Shown in pieces: positions 58,806 to 64,000 of a DNA stretch of 64,000 nucleotides. The DNA is from Chthonomonas sp. (lineage in GTDB: Bacteria; Armatimonadota; Fimbriimonadia; Fimbriimonadales; Fimbriimonadaceae): NCBI GenBank assembly GCA_016788585.1, contig JAEURP010000003.1, forward strand, positions 48,079 through 112,078, read 5' to 3'. A program made the position numbers and the translations under genes. The first letter of the stretch is position 1, and each line of letters starts with the position of its first letter. The notes under the pieces are model-generated. The model was not told where the DNA came from. It made no database searches and saw only the letters and a program-made list of their open reading frames with translations.

Positions 58806-59612
58806 CTACCGGTAAAAGAGGATCAGCGCCGCAATAGGCAATGCGGGCAACAGAAGCGAATCGAGCCGGTCCAAGAGTCCGCCGTGTCCAGGCATTATCC
58901 AGCCGCTATCCTTTGCATCGAAGTAGCGCTTGACTGAGCTCTCAAAAAGGTCTCCATACTGCCCCAGAATGCCACCTACAAGCCCGATCAAGAGGCCCTG
59001 CCTCCAAGTGAGCCCGATGGCCGGCGCAAGTGCACAGGCGGCAAGGGTACAGCCAATCAGGTTAGCCGAGGCCCCTTCCCAAGTCTTATTGGGCGAAATG
59101 TCGGGCCAAAGGGGCCGCTTGCCCAAGTTCTTGCCAACGATGATGGCCAGAATGTCGCCTACCCAAATTGGTACAAGAGCCATCAGGAGGGGATTGGGCC
59201 ACCAAGGTGTGTCAGGATGGGTCTTTGGAACCGAGTAGTGCAGGTACACCAGGCCCATTACCGGCGCCATGATCCAGACTAGCCCCGGCAGCAGGACGCG
59301 CTCCTTAACCCCTTTCCTCAGTTCGAAACCCATCCAGGCAACGGACGCACCTAGTAGGCCGCCGAGAGTCCAGATAATCTGGTCGCGATAGTCGTGGTAA
59401 AGATCGCGCAGGAACCATGCCGCAGTTGCGTACAGGAGGGCGCAGCAGGCAGGAACCCAATTTGGTCGTCCCTTAACGATTCGAACCAATTCGTCACATG
59501 CTAAAAAAATACACACAACGCTGACGATGTAAATCGGAACTGAGCTCTTGGCAAATACCAACGCAAGCACGACCGGGGCGGCGATCAGCGCAGTAATGAT
59601 GCGTTGCTTCAT
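58806..59612 (-). CDS. cdsA: Phosphatidate cytidylyltransferase
   Basis: Makes CDP-diacylglycerol from phosphatidate and CTP in the inner membrane. The C-terminal signature SSVKRYFDAKDSGWIMPGHGGLLDRLDS is a textbook match to the family pattern with its two Asp and HGG; upstream are several membrane helices and the segment GKRPLWPDISPNKTWEG. Start ATG 59612 (MKQRIITALIAAPVV) yields 268 residues; further upstream codons fall in the sigma-factor gene. Confidence 0.96.
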   Translation of the reverse strand: MKQRIITALIAAPVVLALVFAKSSVPIYIVSVVCIFLACDELVRIVKGRPNWVPACCALLYATAAWFLRDLYHDYRDQIIWTLGGLLGASVAWMGFELRKGVKERVLLPGLVWIMAPVMGLVYLHYSVPKTHPDTPWWPNPLLMALVPIWVGDILAIIVGKNLGKRPLWPDISPNKTWEGASANLIGCTLAACALAPAIGLTWRQGLLIGLVGGILGQYGDLFESSVKRYFDAKDSGWIMPGHGGLLDRLDSLLLPALPIAALILFYR

Positions 59613-59637
59613 GGCGGCAACGCTTAGTATGCCCGAA

Positions 59638-60195
59638 TCAACTTCGCAACAAGGCAGCCATTTTTCGCTTGGCACGCTGCAGAGCATTGTCCACAGCCTT
59701 CTCAGTGCACTGAAGCACGGTTGCGATTTCGCGATATGAGTCGCCATTCATATAGCACTCGAGGGCACGGCCCTCAATGCCACTGAGCATGGCTCTGCGG
59801 GCAAAGTCGGAGGAGTCCACAACCTCGCAGAAGTCCTCGGCAAGGAAAAGCGGGTTGAGTGGGTACGAATTGTTCAGGGGCTCGTGCTTACGGCGGCTAT
59901 AGGCCTTTACAGCCGTTAGAATCTGCCTTGTGACGCACAGCTCGGCGAATGAACGAAAACTGGGAAGACGCGTGATATCAAAGTCCTGAATGGCTTTGCA
60001 GAGCCCAATCATGCCTTCTTGAACGACGTCGGCACGTTCCGCACCGCAAACAAAGTAGGCACTTGCCTTAAGTTCGACCAGTGAGCGATAGCGAGTAACC
60101 AAGGTCTCGGCAGCCATGAAGTCGCCATGCCGGGCGAGGCCGACGATTTCCTCGTCGTGAAGGGCCGAATATCGCGGTTGGTCGTGAACGTTCAT
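59638..60195 (-). CDS. Sigma-70 family factor, SigH-like
   Basis: 185 residues beginning MNVHDQPRYSALHDEE. Region 2 (AYFVCGAERADVVQEGMIGLCKAIQDFDITRLPSFRSFAELCVTRQILTAVKAY) and region 4.2 (YMNGDSYREIATVLQCTEKAVDNALQRAKRKM) resemble Bacillus SigH rather than ECF factors. SigH controls post-exponential genes and competence in Bacillus; here the regulon is unknown. Start ATG 60195; a TATACT box lies at 60218-60223 on the minus strand. Confidence 0.9.
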   Translation of the reverse strand: MNVHDQPRYSALHDEEIVGLARHGDFMAAETLVTRYRSLVELKASAYFVCGAERADVVQEGMIGLCKAIQDFDITRLPSFRSFAELCVTRQILTAVKAYSRRKHEPLNNSYPLNPLFLAEDFCEVVDSSDFARRAMLSGIEGRALECYMNGDSYREIATVLQCTEKAVDNALQRAKRKMAALLRS

Positions 60196-60229
60196 GTCGG
60201 AGGCTCGCCTCAAACCAAGTATAAGAGAA

Positions 60230-60252
60230 AACACCGGAACTGGTCCGGTGTT
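60230..60252 (-). terminator. Hairpin terminator after the PKD-protein gene
   Basis: Arms AACACCGGA and TCCGGTGTT with a five-base loop; on the minus strand it is followed by TTTCTCTTAT. It separates the PKD-domain gene from the sigma-factor gene and can work in both directions. Confidence 0.75.
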
Positions 60253-60275
60253 TCTTCTTGAACGAGGAGTATTTC

Positions 60276-61235
60276 CTAGTTCACAGTGATGACAGCGGAG
60301 CCCGTCGTGTAGGGCTTCTTAAGGCCATTAGTGTCGGAGATGGTGACGCTCACGCGATAGGTCCCTGGCTTTCTGAATCGATAGGCGATATTTTGGCCCT
60401 CGAAGCTAAATGTGGGCTCGTCTGCGCTTTGAATGCTCCAGGTGTACTTTAGAATGCTGGCGCCGGCTTGGCCGGAAGCGGTGAGGTTGACCGCGGTACC
60501 GCTCCCGATGTTCATATCTCCAACAAGGAGCTCACCATAGATAGGGGTTGCGTCGTTCAAGATTCGAATCTCGCCTACGTAGACAGAGCCAGGAGCATTT
60601 GCAGAGACGGCAACCGATTTAACCATTTGGTTAGTTGAAGCAAATCCTGCGATTGCCTTGAGTGGCACGCCCACTCGGATCCAGCCCTTGGCGTCCGCCG
60701 AGCTGGTGCTGAGGGGAAGATAGGCCTCACTCTTCTTCGAATCGGATGTGGTCAAGATCACGCGGATCTTGTCCAGCTTGACTGGGCCGGTGCCCGAAGT
60801 TGGGTCTCCGCCGCCGCTGACACCACCAGCGCGACCGACCGCTCCGCCGCCTCCGCCGCCTCCCGACATCGAACTGCTTCCGAGGTCGCCACCACCACCT
60901 GCACCACCGCCCATCGTCATCGAGGCATCGGCGATGCGAACGGTGAACATCAACAAATTATTCGAATCTTGAAAGGCGCCCGCTAGGTTCACCGGCGCCG
61001 CGTAGTTCATGATGCCACCCTGGAAGTAGTTGCGAGTCGAGACCCGGAGGCTGGAGGCACCCTCGTAGGCGGTTTCGTCGGTCTCGGCAATCGTGCCACT
61101 TCCCCAACCGACAAGCGAAATACCTTGGTCCTTTACGGTTCGGCTTGGCGAATAGAGGTTCGCCGGTGCCTGAGAAGAGGCGATCGCCGCCAAGGCGAGT
61201 ACGGACAGGCTGAAAACTTTTTGCATTGCGTGCAT
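60276..61235 (-). CDS. Secreted protein with Gly-rich linker and C-terminal PKD-like domain
   Basis: Signal peptide (MQKVFSLSVLALAAIASS), a jelly-roll/CBM-like domain interrupted at about residues 105-150 by a Gly/Ser-rich linker (MGGGAGGGGDLG, SMSGGGGGGGAVG), its second part (IRVILTTSDSKKSEAYLPL, YVGEIRILND), and a PKD-like domain ending RFRKPGTYRVSVTISDTNG. ATG 61235 with AAGAAGGGG upstream. A surface or extracellular carbohydrate-related role is possible; none is proven. Confidence 0.8.
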   Translation of the reverse strand: MHAMQKVFSLSVLALAAIASSQAPANLYSPSRTVKDQGISLVGWGSGTIAETDETAYEGASSLRVSTRNYFQGGIMNYAAPVNLAGAFQDSNNLLMFTVRIADASMTMGGGAGGGGDLGSSSMSGGGGGGGAVGRAGGVSGGGDPTSGTGPVKLDKIRVILTTSDSKKSEAYLPLSTSSADAKGWIRVGVPLKAIAGFASTNQMVKSVAVSANAPGSVYVGEIRILNDATPIYGELLVGDMNIGSGTAVNLTASGQAGASILKYTWSIQSADEPTFSFEGQNIAYRFRKPGTYRVSVTISDTNGLKKPYTTGSAVITVN

Positions 61236-61252
61236 TACACCCCTTCTTACGA

Positions 61253-62023
61253 CTAAGTTGCAAATCGGATACGTTCGATACCTGTGGCAAGATGGGTCTT
61301 CGCATCTACCGTGATGACGACGCCATGGACGATCCCAGGCCCATTTGCGACTTCGAACCTTGCCGGCATGCCTGTTCGGAACTTCTTGACAACGATGTCG
61401 CGGTCCATACCGATGACGCCATTATGCGGGCCGCTCATGCCGACGTCGGTGATGTACGCGGTGCCTTCGGGGAGGATTTGCTCATCGGCGGTTTGAACGT
61501 GAGTATGGGTGCCGACGAGTGCAGTTGCCCGGCCATCCACGTGCCAGCCGAAGGCTATTTTCTCGCTGGTTGCCTCGCCGTGGAAGTCGATTAGGCAGGG
61601 CATTGCGCCGAGCATCATGTCGATCATCCGGAATGGATCGTCATGCTGATCCATAAAAACACGTCCACTCATGTTGATCACGGTAAGCGTGATGCCTTCC
61701 TTTTCGATCGTCATGATGCCGCGGCCGGGGGTGCCGGGGTTCATGTTGGCCGGGCGAACGATGCGATCGCTAGATTCAAGATAAGAGTAGATATCGCGCT
61801 TGTTGAGGGCGTGGTTGCCGAGGGTGATGCCGTCGGCGCCCCAAGCCAAGAGCTCGTCGGCGATCTTGGGCGTGATACCGTGGCCCGCGGCGGCGTTTTC
61901 GCCATTGATGATTGTGAATAGCGGCTTATGGGTCTCCTTCAGGCTCGGCAAGGCGTGCTGAACCGCCCGACGGCCAGGCTCGCCCATCACGTCGCCCAGA
62001 AAGAGGATTCGGTATTCGGTCAT
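61253..62023 (-). CDS. ymdB: YmdB-family metallophosphoesterase
   Basis: Calcineurin-like phosphodiesterase of the YmdB family (256 residues): ILFLGDVMGEPGRRAV, INGENAAAGHGI, GITLGNHALNK, DFHGEATSEK and VGTHTHVQTADEQI carry the metal ligands. Bacillus YmdB hydrolyses 2',3'-cyclic nucleotides or acts on RNA decay. Overlaps recX by ATGA, third gene of the recA-recX-ymdB operon. Confidence 0.94.
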   Translation of the reverse strand: MTEYRILFLGDVMGEPGRRAVQHALPSLKETHKPLFTIINGENAAAGHGITPKIADELLAWGADGITLGNHALNKRDIYSYLESSDRIVRPANMNPGTPGRGIMTIEKEGITLTVINMSGRVFMDQHDDPFRMIDMMLGAMPCLIDFHGEATSEKIAFGWHVDGRATALVGTHTHVQTADEQILPEGTAYITDVGMSGPHNGVIGMDRDIVVKKFRTGMPARFEVANGPGIVHGVVITVDAKTHLATGIERIRFAT

Positions 62024-62466
62024 TGGTCGTAAACGCTTTCGATGGCTTGCTCGACCGTCTCGGGTTGGAAGCCTCGCGAACCAAGATACCGCGCCGCCTG
62101 CGCCATGTTCTTTCCGGCCTTGTGTTGGAGTTGGGCGATTTGCTTTGCACGGTTGAGTTCGTCGTCCTCCGGAAGGTAGACCGCGGCGAGGTGCTCGGCG
62201 TCGGCTTCCTCAACCCCCTTTCGTACCAAATCAGCCACGATTCTGAGGCGGCCATTGGCAGGAGATTCAGAGCTCTTACGCGCCCAGCGTTCGCTTACTC
62301 TCGCGTCATTCAGCAGGCCCAGCTCCTCTAAACGAACAAGCGCCTGGTCCGCTTCGGGTTCAGTGAACCCAAGGCGGAGCAGGCGCTCGCGGAGATTGAT
62401 CGAGAGTTGGTCGGAGCGACCGAGAATCCGAAATGCTTCGGACAGCGGGTCGCTCCGTTGTTTCAT
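62020..62466 (-). CDS. recX: Regulatory protein RecX
   Basis: Modulates RecA filaments. 148 residues with three helical repeats ([91 protein letters not shown]). Overlaps recA by ATGA and the following ymdB by ATGA. Confidence 0.94.
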   Translation of the reverse strand: MKQRSDPLSEAFRILGRSDQLSINLRERLLRLGFTEPEADQALVRLEELGLLNDARVSERWARKSSESPANGRLRIVADLVRKGVEEADAEHLAAVYLPEDDELNRAKQIAQLQHKAGKNMAQAARYLGSRGFQPETVEQAIESVYDQ

Positions 62467-63530
62467 TCGTCGTCGCCAGGCTCGACTTCGTCGTCCGGCA
62501 TCTCGACCGCCGCTGTCACGCGCTCGCTGGCGAACATCGCGCGCACGGTCTTGTCGATCTCTTGGAAGACGGCGGGATTGGACTCAAGAAACGCCTTTGC
62601 ATTGTCGCGGCCTTGGCCCAATCGCGTGTCGTTGTAGTTGTAGAACGTGCCGCTCTTAGTGACGACATTGCGCAGAACCGCGTTGTCGAGGAGGTCGCCG
62701 CTCTTGCTAATGCCCTTACCGAAGATCATGTCGAACTCGGCGTTCTTGAACGGAGGCGCGACCTTGTTCTTCACGATCTTCACCTTGGTTCGCGAGCCGA
62801 TTTGGTCGGTGCCAATCTTTATCGCTTCGCCCTTTCGGACTTCGAGGCGAACGCTCGCCCAGAACTTCAGCGCGCGGCCGCCAGGGGTGGTTTCGGGGTT
62901 GCCGTACATCACACCGATCTTCTCGCGAAGCTGGTTGATGAAGATACAAATGGTTTTGGACTTGTTGACGCTGCCGCCGAGCTTTCGCAGAGCTTGGCTC
63001 ATCATTCGGGCCTGCAGACCAACGTGCGAGTCGCCCATTTCGCCTTCGATTTCGGCCTTCGGCACGAGCGCGGCGACCGAGTCGAGCACGACCACGTCCA
63101 CCGAACCAGAGCGCACGATCGCGTCCATGATCTCCAGCGCCTCTTCGCCATTGCTGGGTTGGCTCACATAAAGCTTTTCAACGTCCACGCCCAGGGTCCG
63201 TGCGTATTCGATGTCGAGCGCGTGCTCGGCGTCTACATAAAGCACGAGCCCACCCGACTTCTGCGCTTCGGCCACGATATGCAGCGCGATGGTGGTCTTA
63301 CCGCTCGATTCGCCGCCGTAAATCTCGACAATCCGCCCCTTAGGCACGCCGCCAATGCCGAGCGCCATATCCAGGCTCATCGAACCTGTGGAGATCGCAT
63401 CGATCTGCTCCCTCTCGCCCGCGCCGAGGCGTATCACCGCGCCCTTGCCAAAGGCCTTTTCAATCTGGCTCAACGCACCCGTAAGATTGCGCTCGCGGTC
63501 ATCGATTGTCGGAAGTTTATCTGTAGGCAT
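62463..63530 (-). CDS. recA: Recombinase RecA
   Basis: Strand exchange and SOS co-protease. Walker [20 protein letters not shown], Walker [17 protein letters not shown]1/L2 regions ([39 protein letters not shown]) and a C-terminal domain ending acidic (EVEPGDDE). 355 residues. A leader of about 57 bases follows TATAAT at 63594-63599. No LexA-type box is obvious. Confidence 0.98.
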   Translation of the reverse strand: MPTDKLPTIDDRERNLTGALSQIEKAFGKGAVIRLGAGEREQIDAISTGSMSLDMALGIGGVPKGRIVEIYGGESSGKTTIALHIVAEAQKSGGLVLYVDAEHALDIEYARTLGVDVEKLYVSQPSNGEEALEIMDAIVRSGSVDVVVLDSVAALVPKAEIEGEMGDSHVGLQARMMSQALRKLGGSVNKSKTICIFINQLREKIGVMYGNPETTPGGRALKFWASVRLEVRKGEAIKIGTDQIGSRTKVKIVKNKVAPPFKNAEFDMIFGKGISKSGDLLDNAVLRNVVTKSGTFYNYNDTRLGQGRDNAKAFLESNPAVFQEIDKTVRAMFASERVTAAVEMPDDEVEPGDDE

Positions 63531-63593
63531 GTTTCAAAGCACTCGTCAAAAGTCTACACGTTTTTGAAATGCGATTGGGTGCAGAACGAAAAA

Positions 63594-63599
63594 ATTATA
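63594..63599 (-). promoter_or_regulatory. -10 element (extended, TGTATAAT) of recA
   Basis: Minus-strand TATAAT preceded by TG, in a T-rich stretch; transcription should begin near 63587 and yield a leader of about 57 bases. Confidence 0.65.
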
Positions 63600-63656
63600 C
63601 AAAAAAGTGGTTGACGAATGAGCGAAGAGCTATGGCTGCACAAGGTCTTGCTTTAC

Positions 63657-63845
63657 CTATGCAGCAGCGGACAAGCTACCCGAGATTGATGCGGTGTTAG
63701 ACTCGGCTCCTTCAACCTTCGACCCACGACGAGCGATCACCCGGTAATTTAGGCCGTCCGACAGGGTCGCTCCGGAGTGAACGAATTTACACGACGTGAT
63801 CGTCTCCAGCAGCCGCCACGGTCCGTTACCCTCTTGGGTGCCCAC
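63657..63845 (-). CDS. Possible fibronectin-III-like C-terminal fragment
   Basis: A 62-residue frame (GTG at 63845) whose second half, GLNYRVIARRGSKVEGAESNTASI, looks like the last strands of a fibronectin type III domain. In the same frame upstream (about 63846-63917) there is readable protein without a start codon, and a stop at about 63918. It may be a broken remnant or a chance frame. The remaining spacer 63846-64000 shows nothing I can name. Confidence 0.25.
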   Translation of the reverse strand: MGTQEGNGPWRLLETITSCKFVHSGATLSDGLNYRVIARRGSKVEGAESNTASISGSLSAAA

Positions 63846-64000
63846 TTCGTGGCCGCGATAACTTTCTAAACTTGCGTGGCATGGATAATTGCGTCGCCCT
63901 TCATTAGTCGCGCCCTTCTAAGTACTTCGGACGCGATTATCCGTGAAAGTCGTAATCACGTTGCCCCGAATGATGTGTAAGATGATTAGAACGGTCGGAG

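Noticed and set aside
63531..63600. LexA/SOS box in the recA promoter
   Set aside because: No CGAAC-N4-GTTCG or CTG-N10-CAG dyad is visible near the TATAAT box.
62433..63614. 393-codon plus-strand frame opposite recA
   Set aside because: Antisense shadow of a highly conserved gene; no start context.

Overview
The window is a gene-dense chromosomal segment of a free-living bacterium with moderately high GC (judged by eye). It carries housekeeping genes (dut, prfB, rplK, rpsU, atpC, mnmG, pyrG, ribF, valS, cdsA, recF, recA, rnpB) and no phage, transposase, integrase, CRISPR array or tRNA that I can see. A PEP-CTERM protein, two secreted proteins ending in dockerin-like EF-hands, a proteasome-alpha-like subunit, photolyase, DUF1611 and DUF58/RDD genes together suggest an Armatimonadota-type organism, perhaps close to Fimbriimonas. 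That taxonomic guess is inference; nothing in the window proves it.

Layout. 1-6.4 kb: dut (its stop probably lies at the left edge), a membrane protein, an overlapping HAD phosphatase / polyprenyl diphosphate synthase / menaquinone methyltransferase operon, and a two-component pair. 6.4-8.5 kb: PEP-CTERM protein and M29 aminopeptidase. 8.6-12.9 kb: rpsU, a 7TM-HD phosphohydrolase, ybeY, a diacylglycerol-kinase/PAP2 fusion and a CNNM/CorC-type CBS protein. 12.9-18.1 kb: PrcB-domain protein, PlsC, an outer-membrane-like protein, acyltransferase 3, two unknowns and a FliS/FliT-like pair. 18.1-24.3 kb: prfB with its programmed frameshift, an esterase, an MBL hydrolase plus atpC, a stand-alone C-terminal half of UvrA, rplK and a lone 5'-nucleotidase C-terminal domain. 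24.3-31.1 kb: proteasome-alpha-like protein, phytase-like lipoprotein, YkvA, DinB, MnmG and a zinc-ribbon/SPFH pair. 31.2-38.6 kb: HAF/dockerin-like secreted protein, photolyase, CinA, LipB, a cyclase-like membrane protein with altered catalytic residues, RNase P RNA and a degenerate deacetylase-like protein. 38.7-49.3 kb: pyrG with a structured leader, ribF, a secreted ClpP-fold protein, a subtilisin-like protease, a DgcN/DgcA-type pair, a Crp-family regulator and an acyl-CoA synthetase. 49.3-64 kb: a palindromic spacer, DUF58 and RDD proteins, an origin-like spacer before recF, DciA-like and ComEC-like proteins, valS, a perfect parS-like palindrome, an ABC ATPase, cdsA, a SigH-like sigma factor, a PKD protein and recA-recX-ymdB.

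Two cross-cutting signals stand out. First, many genes have a TANNNT -10 hexamer only 6-9 bases before the start codon and no Shine-Dalgarno sequence, so leaderless transcription looks common here; this also fixes several start codons downstream of the longest reading frame. Second, a 16-bp parS-like palindrome at 57787 lies about 5.5 kb from an AT-rich spacer with repeated TTCCAC cores just upstream of recF at 52.2 kb, which suggests this part of the window is close to the replication origin.
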